Positions 1-10,765 of a stretch of 64,000 bases of DNA are shown in pieces; the stretch's first letter is position 1, and every line of letters begins with the position of its first letter. The notes under the pieces are model-generated. The model was not told the DNA's origin and did not search any database. It saw only the letters and a list, made by a program, of their open reading frames with translations. The stretch spans positions 310,001-374,000 of the forward strand of contig NZ_SLZG01000002.1 in NCBI RefSeq assembly GCF_004341625.1, written 5' to 3'. Both the position numbers and the translations under genes were made by a program. This DNA is from Rhizobium sp. BK376. Lineage in GTDB: Bacteria > Pseudomonadota > Alphaproteobacteria > Rhizobiales > Rhizobiaceae.

Positions 1-2830
1 CCAGCTGCTCGTCGGCCGCAGCTTCAAGTATCACCGGCCGCGCGGCATCGTGACCGCAGGCTCCGCCGAGCCGAATGCGCTGGTTACGATCGGCAAGGAT
101 GGCCGCACCGAGCCGAACACGCGCGCTACCGTCGCCGAGCTCTACCAGGGCATGACCGCCGTCAGCCAGAACCGCTGGCCGTCGTTGAAATATGACGTCG
201 GCTCGGTCAACAGCCTGTTGTCACCCTTCCTCGGTGCAGGCTTCTACTACAAGACCTTCATGTGGCCGGCAGCCTTCTGGGAAAGGGTCTACGAGCCCTT
301 CATCCGTCGCGCCGCAGGTCTCGGCAAGGCCGTGATGCAGGCGGATCCGGATCGCTATGAGAAGGCCTGGGCGCATTGCGACCTGCTGGTGATCGGCTCC
401 GGCCCGACCGGATTGATGGCAGCGCTGGTTGCGGCGCGCGCCGGGCTTCGGGTGATCCTGGCCGATGAAGGTTTCCGTCTCGGCGGTTCGCTGCTTTCGG
501 AAAAGGTTTCGATCGGCGGGACTGCCGCTGACGCGTTCGTGCAGGCGACGCTGGAGGAGCTTTCGAGCTTTACCAACGTGACGCTGATGCCGCGCACGAC
601 GGTTTTCGGCTGGTACGACGACAATGTCTTCGGCGCCGTCGAAAAGGTTCAGAAGCATGTCGCCATGCCATCCCCTGAACTGCCGGTCGAGCGGCTCTGG
701 CGCATCATTACCAAGCGCGCGATTCTGGCGACCGGTGCCGAAGAGCGGCCGCTTGTCTTCGGCGGCAACGACCGCCCCGGCGTGATGATGGCAGGCGCAA
801 TGCGCAGCTATCTCAACCGTTACGGCGTCGTTGCCGGCAAGAGCGTCGCGATCTTCACCAATGGCGGTTCCGGCTATCGCACTGCGCAGGACCTTGTCGC
901 CCAGGACGTCGACATTGCGGCCATCATCGATACGCGCAATGCCGTTCCCGAAACTGCGCCAAAGAACGTTCGCGTCATTCATGGTGGCACGATTTCGGCC
1001 ACCAAGGGCGGGCAGCGAATCAAGGGCTTGCTGGCGGACCGCGGTGGCCTCGACGAGGTCATCTCCTGCGACGCGCTTGCGATGTCAGGTGGCTGGTCGC
1101 CGATCATCCATCTTGCCTGCCAGCGCGGCGCCAAGCCGGTCTGGTCGGACGAGAAGCAGGCCTTCATGGCGCCATCAGTCGGCGGCGAGCTGGAGGTCGC
1201 AGGGTCTGCGGCGGGCATCGAGAGCATCTCGGGATGCCTGAGGGACGGTGCGGACAAGGCTGCGCGCATTGCCGCGAGCCTCGGCGTGACAGCCGCCGCA
1301 TTCGAAACGCCTGAGGTCGAGGGCGAGTATGATCCGGCATTCGCGGCGATGTGGCATGTGCCCGGCGCCAAGGACAAGGCTTTCATCGACTTCCAGAACG
1401 ACGTGCATTCCAAGGATCTGAGCGCTGCCCTGCGCGAAGGTTTCGGGCATATCGAGCACGCCAAGCGCTATACGACGAACGGCATGGCGACCGATCAGGG
1501 CAAGCTCGGCAATGTCAACGCTGCCGGCATCATCGCGGGCATGCGCGGCGTCAGCCCGGCTGCCGTCGGCACCACGACATTCCGGCCCTTCTACACGCCC
1601 GTCTCCTTCGGGGCGATGGCGGGCACGGCGCGCGGCAAGCATGCGCGCCCGACACGCGAATCGCCGTTGCATGGCTGGGCGAAGAAGAACGGCGCCGTTT
1701 TCGTCGAGGCCGGCTTCTGGTATCGCTCCTCCTGGTTCCCGCGCGCTGGCGAAAAGACTTGGCGCGAAAGCGTCGACCGCGAAGTGTTGAACGTCCGTGC
1801 CAATGTCGGCATCTGCGATGTCTCTACCCTCGGCAAGATCGAGGTCTTCGGCACCGATGCCGCCGAGTTCCTCAACCGTCTCTACACCAATGCCTTCCTG
1901 AAGCTTTCGGTCGGCAAGGCGCGCTATGGGCTGATGCTGCGCGAAGACGGTTTCGTCTTCGACGACGGCACGACCAGCCGCCTGTCCGAGAACCATTTCT
2001 TCGTCACCACGACGACGGCCTATGCCGGCGAGGTCATGACGCATATGGAATTCTGCGCCCAGACTCTCTGGCCGGATCTCGACGTGCGCTTCGTCTCCTC
2101 CTCGGATCAATGGGCGCAGATGTCGATCGCCGGGCCGAAGGCACGGCTGGTGCTGGAGCAGGTGGTCGAGGATGATATCTCGAATGCGGCATTCCCGTTC
2201 CTGGCGGCAGCGCCTGTGACGCTGAAGGGCGGCCTCAAGGCGCGCCTGTTCCGCATCTCCTTCTCCGGCGAGCTTGCCTACGAACTGGCGGTTCCGGCCG
2301 GTTACGGCGAGGCGGTGGCGGATGCGATCATGGAAGCCGGAAAGGCGCATGATATCTGCGCTTACGGCGTCGAGGCGCTGAACGTCATGCGCATCGAGAA
2401 GGGCCATGTCACCCATTCCGAACTGGACGGCCGTACGACGCCCGACGATATCGGTCTGGGACGGATGATGTCGCAGCAGAAGCAGGATTTCATCGGCAAG
2501 CGCCTGTCCAGCCGTTTTGGCCTGACGGCTGCCGATCGCGGCCAGCTCGTCGGCCTCAAGCCGATCGACCAAGCGAAGATTTTCAAGGCAGGCGCGCATC
2601 TCTTGAAGGAGGGCGCAAAGCCTTCGACGGCGGCAGATCAGGGGCACGTTTCCTCGGTCTGCTTCTCGCCGGTGCTCGGCCATTCGGTCGCGCTCGCCTT
2701 CCTGAAATCAGGCCGCGAACGGCTGGGCGAGAAGATCGTCGTCTGGGACGGGCTTCGCGGCGAGGAGATCGCCGCAGAAGTCTGCAGCCCTGTTTTCGTC
2801 GATCCCGATAACAAGAAGCTGCATCTTTAA
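1..2830 (+). CDS. soxA: Sarcosine oxidase alpha subunit, 5-prime truncated by window edge
   Basis: Large subunit of heterotetrameric sarcosine oxidase, a cytoplasmic enzyme that demethylates sarcosine to glycine and hands the one-carbon unit to tetrahydrofolate. The frame is open from base 2, so the true start lies left of the window. The first residues read GRSFKYHRPRG, typical of the N-terminal 2Fe-2S-like domain of this family. A Rossmann motif VIGSGPTGLMAA follows about 115 residues after the GTG at base 50. The last ~370 residues are a GcvT-like aminomethyl-transfer domain. About 926 residues lie after base 50, and the family runs near 990-1000, so only the extreme N-terminus is missing. 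soxG follows after 10 bases. By analogy with other rhizobia, soxB and soxD should lie just outside to the left (inference). Confidence 0.93.
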   Translation, partial: QLLVGRSFKYHRPRGIVTAGSAEPNALVTIGKDGRTEPNTRATVAELYQGMTAVSQNRWPSLKYDVGSVNSLLSPFLGAGFYYKTFMWPAAFWERVYEPFIRRAAGLGKAVMQADPDRYEKAWAHCDLLVIGSGPTGLMAALVAARAGLRVILADEGFRLGGSLLSEKVSIGGTAADAFVQATLEELSSFTNVTLMPRTTVFGWYDDNVFGAVEKVQKHVAMPSPELPVERLWRIITKRAILATGAEERPLVFGGNDRPGVMMAGAMRSYLNRYGVVAGKSVAIFTNGGSGYRTAQDLVAQDVDIAAIIDTRNAVPETAPKNVRVIHGGTISATKGGQRIKGLLADRGGLDEVISCDALAMSGGWSPIIHLACQRGAKPVWSDEKQAFMAPSVGGELEVAGSAAGIESISGCLRDGADKAARIAASLGVTAAAFETPEVEGEYDPAFAAMWHVPGAKDKAFIDFQNDVHSKDLSAALREGFGHIEHAKRYTTNGMATDQGKLGNVNAAGIIAGMRGVSPAAVGTTTFRPFYTPVSFGAMAGTARGKHARPTRESPLHGWAKKNGAVFVEAGFWYRSSWFPRAGEKTWRESVDREVLNVRANVGICDVSTLGKIEVFGTDAAEFLNRLYTNAFLKLSVGKARYGLMLREDGFVFDDGTTSRLSENHFFVTTTTAYAGEVMTHMEFCAQTLWPDLDVRFVSSSDQWAQMSIAGPKARLVLEQVVEDDISNAAFPFLAAAPVTLKGGLKARLFRISFSGELAYELAVPAGYGEAVADAIMEAGKAHDICAYGVEALNVMRIEKGHVTHSELDGRTTPDDIGLGRMMSQQKQDFIGKRLSSRFGLTAADRGQLVGLKPIDQAKIFKAGAHLLKEGAKPSTAADQGHVSSVCFSPVLGHSVALAFLKSGRERLGEKIVVWDGLRGEEIAAEVCSPVFVDPDNKKLHL

Positions 2831-2840
2831 GGAGCCGGCC

Positions 2841-3395
2841 ATGGGTTTTGCATTTGTAAACAGGCATCCGCTCGAGGATCATCTGGCCGGCTTCGAAGTG
2901 GGGCCGAACCCGAATCATCTCGCAGTGGTTCGCAACCCGGCGATCTTCTCGGTTCTTGCCCATGCCGGTCACGAGGATTGGGCCTATGCGGCCCTTTCCG
3001 CGATGTCGGATGTCTCCGTTCGCCGGGCGGCTCCCGGGGAATGGCTGGTGGTATCGGAAACGCTGCCGTCCGAGAGTCTTGCGCGCGATCTCGCCGCGCT
3101 CGATGCGACGCGGCTGTCCTTCTTCGAGCAGAGCGACGGAAGGGCGCTGATGCGCATTTCCGGGCCGAGCGTTCGCCGCATCCTGGCGAAATGCGTGGCT
3201 GTCGATCTGCATCCTTCGAACTTCGCCGAGGGTCATTCCGCCAACATGCTGTGCTGCCATGTCAGCGCCAATGTTGCGCGGATCGGTCCCGACAGCTTCG
3301 AGATAGCTGTCATGCGCTCCTATTCCGGGACCGTCTTCGAGGAGCTGATGGAGATGGGCCGCGAATTCGCGCTGACGGCCAGTTTCGCTTTGTGA
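2841..3395 (+). CDS. soxG: Sarcosine oxidase gamma subunit
   Basis: A 184-residue protein that starts 10 bases after the alpha subunit and is preceded by AAGGAGCC, a good ribosome site. Length, position and sequence (for example GEWLVVSETLP and GRALMRISGP) fit SoxG, the small subunit that resembles part of a GcvT fold and packs against the alpha subunit in the heterotetramer. It has no cofactor motif of its own, as expected. It is the last gene of the sox operon. About 230 bases separate it from the next gene, in which I see no clear terminator. Confidence 0.88.
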   Translation: MGFAFVNRHPLEDHLAGFEVGPNPNHLAVVRNPAIFSVLAHAGHEDWAYAALSAMSDVSVRRAAPGEWLVVSETLPSESLARDLAALDATRLSFFEQSDGRALMRISGPSVRRILAKCVAVDLHPSNFAEGHSANMLCCHVSANVARIGPDSFEIAVMRSYSGTVFEELMEMGREFALTASFAL

Positions 3396-3625
3396 CAGCA
3401 TGGCGCGATCCGGACAATTGCGATGGCGCAAACAGGCAGATCGGCTTCGCACATCGGGCTATGTGGTTTTTTGAATTGCCACTAGGCTGACCTGCAATTC
3501 GGTTGATCGCCAAGGGTTTCCGGCCTGATTTCCAGGTATATTCGGGATCCTTTTCGGCGGCGAAAACCGAGGATTCCTGACCGTTTCGATCGCGCCTCGT
3601 TTGCGCCAATAGCCGGAGTGTTTTC

Positions 3626-6052
3626 ATGAAAAGCCATGCCAAGGTCGTCGTCATCGGCGGCGGTGTCGTCGGGTGTTCCGTCCTTTACCACCTGACGAAA
3701 TTCGGCTGGACCGATGTCGTTCTTCTGGAGCGCTCGGAGCTGACGTCGGGCTCCACATGGCACGCAGCCGGCGGCATGCACACGATCAACGGCGATCCGA
3801 ACGTTGCCAAGCTGCAGAAATATACCGTGGAGCTCTACAAGGAGATCCAGGAATACTCCGGCCAGGACGTCGGCCTGCATATGACCTCGGGCCTGATGCT
3901 GGCGGCGACGCCGCAGCGTTTCGACTGGCTGAAGTCGATCCTCGCCAAGGGCCGATACAACGGTCTCGAGGCGACGCTGCTGACGCCGAAGGAAGCGCAT
4001 GAGATGATGCCGCTTCTCGACCCCGACCAGTTCGTCGGCGCGCTCTATGACCCTGTCGAAGGCCATCTCGATCCCTATGGCACGACGCATGCCTATGCCA
4101 AATCGGCCAAGAAGAACGGCGCTGATATCTACCTGCACACCAAGGTCGAGGATCTCGTGCAGCGCGAGGACGGTTCCTGGCGCGTCATCACCAACCAGGG
4201 CGAAATCATCACTGACCACGTTGTCAACTGCGGCGGCCTTTGGGCGCGCGAAGTCGGCCGGATGGTCGGGCTGGAACTGCCGGTTCTTGCCATGGAGCAC
4301 ATGTACCTCATCACCGAGGACATGAAGGAAGTGACCGACTTCAATGCCGCAACCGGCAAGGAGCTGATGCACTGCGTCGATTTCGACGGCGAAATCTACC
4401 TGCGCCAGGAGCGCCAGGGCATGCTGATGGGCACCTATGAAAAGGCCTGCCGTCCGTGGTCGCCGCTGAATACGCCGTGGGATTTCGGCCACGAACTTCT
4501 GGCCGAAGATATCGAGCGGATCACGCCGGAGCTGGAAGTCGGCTTCCGCCATTTCCCGGCCTTCAACAATGCCGGCATCAAGAAGATCATCAACGGACCC
4601 TTCACCTTCTCGCCCGACGGCAATCCGCTCGTCGGCCCCGTGCGTGGGCTGCGGGGCTTCTGGTCGGCCTGCGCGGTCATGGCGGGCTTCAGCCAGGGTG
4701 GCGGCGTCGGTCTCGCGCTCGCCAACTGGATGATCCACGGCGATCCGGGCTTCGACGTCTTCGCGATGGACGTCTCGCGCTACGGCGACTATGCGACGCT
4801 TGCCTATACCAATGCCAAGGTTCGCGAGAACTATCAGCGCCGCTTCTCTATCCGCTATCCGAACGAGGAACTGCCGGCCGGGCGTCCGCTGCTGACGACG
4901 CCGATCTACGACAAGCTGAAGGCATCGGGCGCAGTCTTCGGCGCATCCTACGGCCTCGAACAGGTGCTCTGGTTCGCACCTGAAGGGGAGGAAGACAAGT
5001 TCTCCTGGCGCCGCTCGAACGACTTCGACGTCGTGGGTGCCGAGGCAAAGGCGGTTCGCGAAAGCCTCGGCCTGATGGAGACCTCCGGCTTTGCCAAGTA
5101 TACGATCAAGGGCAAGGGCGCTGAAGCCTGGCTCGACAAGATGCTCACCTGCCGTATTCCTGATATCGGCAAGATGACGCTCGCGCCGATGCTGAAGGAA
5201 GACGGCAAGCTGATCGGCGACTTCACGCTCGCCAAGCTGGGCGAGGGGGATTTCCTGCTGATCGGCTCGGGCATCGCCGAGGCCTATCACATGCGCTGGT
5301 TCGAAAGCCATTTGCCAAAGGACGGTTCGGTGGAGCTGACGGCGGTCGGCGTGGCACTCCTTGGCCTTTCCGTTGCCGGCCCGAATGCGCGCAAGCTGAT
5401 GGAGAAGCTGACGCATCTCGACATGTCCGATGCGGCCTTCCCCTTCATGGCGATTCGCCGCATGGATCTCGGCATGGCGCCGGCCATCGTCGGTCGCGTG
5501 TCCTATACCGGCGATCTCGGCTACGAGATCTGGATGAAGCCGGAGTACCAGCGCTATCTCTTCGATCTCATCATGGAAGCCGGCGCGGAATACGATATCA
5601 GGCTCTTCGGCCTCAGGGCGCTGAACGCTCTGCGTCTCGACAAGTCCTATGGCAGCTGGGCGCGCGAATGTCGTCCGCTCTATGGGCCTCTGGAGGCGGG
5701 GCTTGGCCGATTCGTGGCGCTGTCCAAGGATGCCGATTTCATCGGCAAGGAAGCGGCCCGGAAGGAGAAGGCGGAGGGCGGTGCGCTTCGCCTGCGCACC
5801 TTCATCGTCGAGGCGAAGGACGCGGATGTCATCGGCGACGAGCCGATCTACCATAAGGGCGCGGTTCGCGGATGGGTCACTTCGGGCGGCTATGCTCATG
5901 CATCAGGCGTATCGGTTGCAGTCGGTTACGTGCCGAAGGAAATTGCCGACGAAGCCGACGGCTGGTCCGTGGAATTGCTCGGAGATTTGCTGCCGGCGAA
6001 GTTGCAGCCGCAGCCGCTTTTCGACGCAAATGGCTCGCGGATGCGTTCGTAA
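3626..6052 (+). CDS. GcvT-fused FAD-dependent oxidoreductase (sarcosine/dimethylglycine dehydrogenase-like)
   Basis: An 808-residue flavoprotein. The N-terminus carries the FAD dinucleotide motif VIGGGVVGCSVLYHL (residues 9-23), then SGSTWHAAGG, whose histidine matches the covalent FAD attachment site of dimethylglycine and sarcosine dehydrogenases. A DAO-type oxidoreductase domain fills about residues 5-380. A linker and a GcvT folate-binding domain with its C-terminal barrel fill roughly 430-800. The protein should demethylate an N-methylated glycine derivative and pass formaldehyde to tetrahydrofolate; which substrate cannot be told from sequence. Its place after soxAG suggests the same glycine-betaine to glycine route. 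It ends at a clear terminator and is probably a single-gene unit. Confidence 0.85.
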   Translation: MKSHAKVVVIGGGVVGCSVLYHLTKFGWTDVVLLERSELTSGSTWHAAGGMHTINGDPNVAKLQKYTVELYKEIQEYSGQDVGLHMTSGLMLAATPQRFDWLKSILAKGRYNGLEATLLTPKEAHEMMPLLDPDQFVGALYDPVEGHLDPYGTTHAYAKSAKKNGADIYLHTKVEDLVQREDGSWRVITNQGEIITDHVVNCGGLWAREVGRMVGLELPVLAMEHMYLITEDMKEVTDFNAATGKELMHCVDFDGEIYLRQERQGMLMGTYEKACRPWSPLNTPWDFGHELLAEDIERITPELEVGFRHFPAFNNAGIKKIINGPFTFSPDGNPLVGPVRGLRGFWSACAVMAGFSQGGGVGLALANWMIHGDPGFDVFAMDVSRYGDYATLAYTNAKVRENYQRRFSIRYPNEELPAGRPLLTTPIYDKLKASGAVFGASYGLEQVLWFAPEGEEDKFSWRRSNDFDVVGAEAKAVRESLGLMETSGFAKYTIKGKGAEAWLDKMLTCRIPDIGKMTLAPMLKEDGKLIGDFTLAKLGEGDFLLIGSGIAEAYHMRWFESHLPKDGSVELTAVGVALLGLSVAGPNARKLMEKLTHLDMSDAAFPFMAIRRMDLGMAPAIVGRVSYTGDLGYEIWMKPEYQRYLFDLIMEAGAEYDIRLFGLRALNALRLDKSYGSWARECRPLYGPLEAGLGRFVALSKDADFIGKEAARKEKAEGGALRLRTFIVEAKDADVIGDEPIYHKGAVRGWVTSGGYAHASGVSVAVGYVPKEIADEADGWSVELLGDLLPAKLQPQPLFDANGSRMRS

Positions 6053-6359
6053 GCGATATGTCCCGAAAGATATAAAGGCGGCATTTGCCGCCTTTATTTG
6101 TGAAAATAGTTTCAGCTTCAAATAATTTTTTACACCAAGTGTCTATTTTTGAGACAAACGGTGCTCTTTTTCTGTCAAGTCTGGCCTCAAATGCACCACC
6201 TCACGGCCGTTTGAAAAGAATTTGTCAATTTCCCGCCTTTTTGGCTTCACATTTCCTTCGAAAACGTTATGGAATCGAGCCAATGGGATGCCTCCTCAAG
6301 AGGTAAGCCTGAACAAATAAGAGATGCGACATATCCATCGCATCCAGGGGAAATGATAT
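6053..6359. other. Intergenic region before the liv operon
   Basis: 307 bases without a gene. It begins with the terminator of the preceding flavoprotein gene. The rest is clearly poorer in GC than its surroundings, as expected of a promoter region. A purine-rich site (CAGGGGAAA) lies about 7 bases before the livH start codon. I could not assign a sigma factor or operator motif. Confidence 0.6.
6074..6095 (+). terminator. Intrinsic terminator after the sarcosine/DMG dehydrogenase-like gene
   Basis: Perfect 10-bp stem AAAGGCGGCA / TGCCGCCTTT with a 2-base loop, followed by ATTTG. It lies 22 bases after the stop codon. Confidence 0.8.
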
Positions 6360-7262
6360 ATGGAGTACTTCGTCCAGCAGCTCCTTAACGGGCTGACTCT
6401 CGGATCCATCTATGGCCTTGTGGCTATTGGCTATACGATGGTTTACGGCATTGTCGGCATGATCAACTTTGCTCATGGCGACGTTTTCATGCTAGGCGGG
6501 TTTGCCGCCCTCATTGTCTATCTCGTTCTCGTCGGTCTCTTCGCAGGTCTGCCGGTAGCCGTCCTGCTTCTGGTGATGTTGGTCGTCGCCATGCTGATGA
6601 CGAGCCTGTGGAACTGGGTCATCGAGCGCGTCGCTTATCGCCCGTTGCGCGGTTCGTTCCGCCTGGCGCCGCTGATCACCGCGATCGGCATGTCGATCAC
6701 ACTTTCGAACTTCATCCAGGTTGCCCAGGGTCCGCGCAACAAGCCGATCCCGCAGCTCGTCGGCGAGGTCTTCACCGTCGAAGGCGTGGCGATCTCGCTG
6801 AAGCAGATCATCATCCTCGTCATCACGGGCGTGCTGCTGACGGTCTTCTGGTACCTGGTCAACCATACCTCGCTGGGACGTGCGCAGCGCGCAACCGAGC
6901 AGGATCGCAAGATGGCCGCTCTTCTCGGCATCAATGTCGACCAGACGATCTCCGTAACCTTCATCATGGGTGCAGCGCTCGCGGCCGTCGCAGGAACGAT
7001 GTACCTGATGTACTACGGCGTTGCCTCGTTCACCGACGGTTTTACGCCAGGCGTAAAGGCCTTTACGGCGGCTGTTCTCGGCGGCATCGGCTCGCTTCCC
7101 GGCGCCGTGCTCGGCGGGCTCATGATCGGGCTCATCGAATCCTTGTGGTCGGCCTATTTCACCATCGCCTACAAGGATGTCGCAACCTTTGCGATCCTGG
7201 CTTTCGTACTGATTTTCAAGCCGACAGGTATCCTGGGACGGCCGGAAGTCGAGAAGGTTTAA
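6360..7262 (+). CDS. livH: Branched-chain amino acid ABC transporter permease LivH
   Basis: A 300-residue integral membrane protein of the LivH family. The N-terminus ([25 protein letters not shown]) and the [15 protein letters not shown] signature are diagnostic. Several hydrophobic helices span the whole length, and the conserved EAA-like loop [15 protein letters not shown] lies near residue 185. It forms the membrane channel with LivM, driven by LivG and LivF and fed by LivK. It is the first gene of the unit livH-M-G-F-DUF6867-livK, which runs without large gaps. Substrates in this family range from branched-chain amino acids to other amino acids, so specificity is open. Confidence 0.92.
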   Translation: MEYFVQQLLNGLTLGSIYGLVAIGYTMVYGIVGMINFAHGDVFMLGGFAALIVYLVLVGLFAGLPVAVLLLVMLVVAMLMTSLWNWVIERVAYRPLRGSFRLAPLITAIGMSITLSNFIQVAQGPRNKPIPQLVGEVFTVEGVAISLKQIIILVITGVLLTVFWYLVNHTSLGRAQRATEQDRKMAALLGINVDQTISVTFIMGAALAAVAGTMYLMYYGVASFTDGFTPGVKAFTAAVLGGIGSLPGAVLGGLMIGLIESLWSAYFTIAYKDVATFAILAFVLIFKPTGILGRPEVEKV

Positions 7263-7266
7263 CGCC

Positions 7267-8657
7267 ATGGACAATTCAAGAACTGTTGCAGGCAAGTCCG
7301 CTCCCGGTCTTGTCCGGCGAGGGCTTACCGAAGCCTTTTACACGGCGCTCATCACTCTCGGCATGTTCGTGCTCTATATCGGCCTCAAGACCGATCAGAA
7401 CATCAACAACGAGCTGATCATCGTTCAGCGCTGGGGACTGCTGGCGATCTTCGTTGCCATTGCCGCGGTCGCCCGCTTCGCCATGATCGTGTTCATTCAG
7501 CCGCACATCAACCAGCGCAAGCTGGAGAAGGCAAAGCGCGGCGAACTCGAGATTTCGACGGAAAAGAGCTTCTTCCACAAGCACTTCCTCAAAATCGTGC
7601 TTGTCATCCTGCTGCTTTATCCGATCGCGGCCATCCAGCTGTTCGGCGCGCAGGGATCGCTCAAATATGTCGATAACTTCGGCATTCAGATCCTCATCTA
7701 CGTGATGCTCGCCTGGGGGCTCAACATCGTCGTCGGTCTCGCCGGTCTGCTCGACCTCGGCTATGTCGCCTTCTATGCGGTCGGCGCCTATTCCTACGCA
7801 CTGCTGTCGACCTATTTCGGCCTGTCCTTCTGGCTGCTGCTTCCGCTTTCCGGTATCTTTGCCGCTCTGTGGGGCGTCATCCTCGGCTTCCCGGTTCTGC
7901 GTCTGCGCGGCGATTATCTTGCGATCGTCACGCTCGCTTTCGGGGAAATCATCCGGCTGGTGCTGATCAACTGGACCGACCTTACCAAGGGTACCTTCGG
8001 TATATCGGGCATTCCGAAGGCGACGCTGTTCGGCATCAAGTTCGACGCCTCGGCCGGCGGTTTCGCCAAGGTTTTTCACTTGCCGATGTCGTCGGCCTAT
8101 TACAAGATCTTCCTCTTCTACCTCATCCTCGCGCTCTGCATGCTGACGGCATATGTCACGATCCGTCTGCGCCGCATGCCGATCGGCCGTGCCTGGGAGG
8201 CGCTTCGCGAAGATGAGATCGCCTGCCGCTCCCTCGGCATCAATACCGTTACGACCAAGCTGACCGCTTTTGCGACCGGTGCGATGTTCGGCGGTTTTGC
8301 AGGCTCGTTCTTTGCAGCCCGCCAAGGCTTCGTTTCGCCGGAATCCTTCGTGTTCCTCGAATCCGCCGTCATCCTTGCCATCGTCGTTCTCGGCGGCATG
8401 GGCTCGCTGACGGGTATCGCGATCGCTGCGCTCGTCATGGTCGGCGGTACCGAGTTGCTGCGCGAGTTGGACTTCCTCAAGGTGATCTTCGGCGATGATT
8501 TCACGCCGGAACTCTACCGCATGCTGATCTTCGGCCTTGCCATGGTCATCGTCATGCTCTTCAAGCCGCGCGGCTTCGTCGGCTCCCGAGAACCGACCGC
8601 TTTCCTCAAGGAGCGCAAGGCCGTCTCCGGAAGCTTTACCAAGGAGGGCCATGGCTG

Positions 8658-8658
<1 letters not shown>
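7267..8658 (+). CDS. livM: Branched-chain amino acid ABC transporter permease LivM (N-terminally extended)
   Basis: A 463-residue permease partner of LivH, starting 4 bases after it. Residues 1-120 form an extension with about three hydrophobic helices (two near 20-75, one near 105-125). This makes it longer than a minimal LivM core of about 300-330 residues; extended LivM proteins are common in rhizobia. The core carries [24 protein letters not shown] and the loop [17 protein letters not shown]. The stop codon overlaps the livG start (TGATG), so the two are translationally coupled. Confidence 0.92.
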
Positions 8659-9536
<878 letters not shown>

Positions 9537-9537
9537 T

Positions 9538-10266
9538 ATGACAAGCCAACCACTTCTCAAGGTACAGGGCGTCGAGACCTACTACGGCAATATTCGCGCA
9601 CTTGCAGGCGTCGACGTCGAGGTGAAAAGCGGCGAGATCGTCAGCCTGATCGGTGCGAACGGTGCCGGAAAGTCGACTCTGATGATGACGATCTGCGGCA
9701 GCCCCCAGGCGCGCAATGGCTCGATCATCTTCGAGGGCCGCGACATAACCCGGCTGCCGACGCATGAGATCGCAAGGCTGCGTATCGCGCAGTCGCCGGA
9801 AGGGCGCCGGATCTTCCCGCGCATGACCGTCATGGAAAATCTCCAGATGGGCGCCGGCCTCGACAAGCTCAAACATTTCAGCGAGGACCTGGAAAAAATC
9901 TTCACGATGTTTCCGCGTCTGAAGGAGCGCCATGCGCAGCGCGGCGGCACGCTTTCGGGCGGCGAGCAGCAGATGCTGTCGATCGGTCGCGCATTGATGG
10001 CGCGCCCGAAGCTGCTTTTGCTCGACGAACCATCGCTCGGTCTCGCGCCGCTGATCGTCAAGGGCATCTTCGAGGCGATCAAGGCGCTCAACGAGAAGGA
10101 AGGCCTCACCGTTTTCCTGGTCGAGCAGAACGCGTTCGCGGCCCTCAGGCTTTCGCACCGTGCCTACGTGATGGTGAACGGCAAGGTCACGATGAGTGGC
10201 TCCGGCAAGGAACTCCTTGCCAATCCTGAAGTGCGCGCCGCCTATCTCGAAGGTGGACGGCATTGA
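9538..10266 (+). CDS. livF: Branched-chain amino acid ABC transporter ATPase LivF
   Basis: A 242-residue ATPase. The ATG at 9538 is one base past the livG stop codon. An in-frame ATG at 9499 lies inside livG and would only add non-conserved residues, so it is not used. Walker A is GANGAGKST, the signature LSGGEQQMLSIGRAL, and Walker B LLLLDEPSLGL, all intact. It is the partner ATPase of LivG in the same importer. Confidence 0.93.
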   Translation: MTSQPLLKVQGVETYYGNIRALAGVDVEVKSGEIVSLIGANGAGKSTLMMTICGSPQARNGSIIFEGRDITRLPTHEIARLRIAQSPEGRRIFPRMTVMENLQMGAGLDKLKHFSEDLEKIFTMFPRLKERHAQRGGTLSGGEQQMLSIGRALMARPKLLLLDEPSLGLAPLIVKGIFEAIKALNEKEGLTVFLVEQNAFAALRLSHRAYVMVNGKVTMSGSGKELLANPEVRAAYLEGGRH

Positions 10267-10290
10267 GCGTCGCGCAGGGGAGAGTTTGAT

Positions 10291-10644
10291 ATGCAGGGAC
10301 TGTTTTTCGAGGATGATACCGGTGTCCGTCTGGTTATCCGGGCGTTGGTCGTCCTCATCGGCTTCTGGACCGCTTGGCGGGCCGGCAAGGCCGTTGCCGA
10401 AGGCTGGGGTAACTATCCGTTGGTGATCGTCTATACGATCCTCCTGGCGGCGGCGATGCAGTTCCTGCATCACGCCCTGTTCGATGGACCCTTCCTCAGC
10501 GCCTTCTATTACATCATCGATTTCGTGCTGCTGCTGGTCTTTTCGACCGCGGGATTCCGCTATCGCCGCACCAATCAGATGGTCAACAACTATTACTGGC
10601 TGTACGAAAAAACATCCGCGTTTTCGTGGAAGAACAAACATTGA
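10291..10644 (+). CDS. DUF6867-type small membrane protein
   Basis: A 117-residue protein with about three membrane helices (near residues 14-32, 46-66 and 70-88) and a short basic C-terminal tail. It starts 24 bases after livF, behind a GGGGAGAG ribosome site. Small membrane proteins of this type sit between livF and livK in many rhizobia and are listed as DUF6867; the assignment is from memory of that context. The function is unknown. Its fixed place inside the importer operon suggests an accessory role in the transporter, which is inference. Confidence 0.72.
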   Translation: MQGLFFEDDTGVRLVIRALVVLIGFWTAWRAGKAVAEGWGNYPLVIVYTILLAAAMQFLHHALFDGPFLSAFYYIIDFVLLLVFSTAGFRYRRTNQMVNNYYWLYEKTSAFSWKNKH

Positions 10645-10765
10645 CAGCCAGTTTAAACTGGGCATCAATTGCCCAAAAAAGTGGAACAGCTTCCCCGGTG
10701 CAGGCAATGGTGGGTAATGCACCGGGTCTAGGGTCCGAACCCACCCAAAAACTGGGAGTAACAAT
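10645..10765 (+). promoter_or_regulatory. Structured leader between DUF6867 and livK
   Basis: 121 bases with three dyads in a row: the palindrome CCAGTTTAAACTGG at 10648-10661; TGGGCA / TGCCCA at 10659-10664 and 1070-10675 read as 10670-10675, overlapping the first; and CCCGGTGCA at 10694-10702 pairing with TGCACCGGG at 10718-10726. The livK ribosome site (GGGAG) follows. Such structures often stabilise or partly terminate mRNA so that the binding protein is made in excess. The dyads are seen; the role is inferred. Confidence 0.5.

Noticed and set aside
3396..3625. Possible glycine riboswitch between soxG and the dehydrogenase-like gene
   Set aside because: I found none of the conserved glycine-aptamer core or tandem architecture, only unremarkable sequence.
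3482..5899. Very long open frame (805 codons) on the minus strand opposite the GcvT-fused dehydrogenase gene
   Set aside because: It is a shadow of high-GC codon usage. The plus-strand protein has clear flavoprotein and GcvT motifs; the antisense product has none and is rich in His, Arg and Asp as such shadows are.
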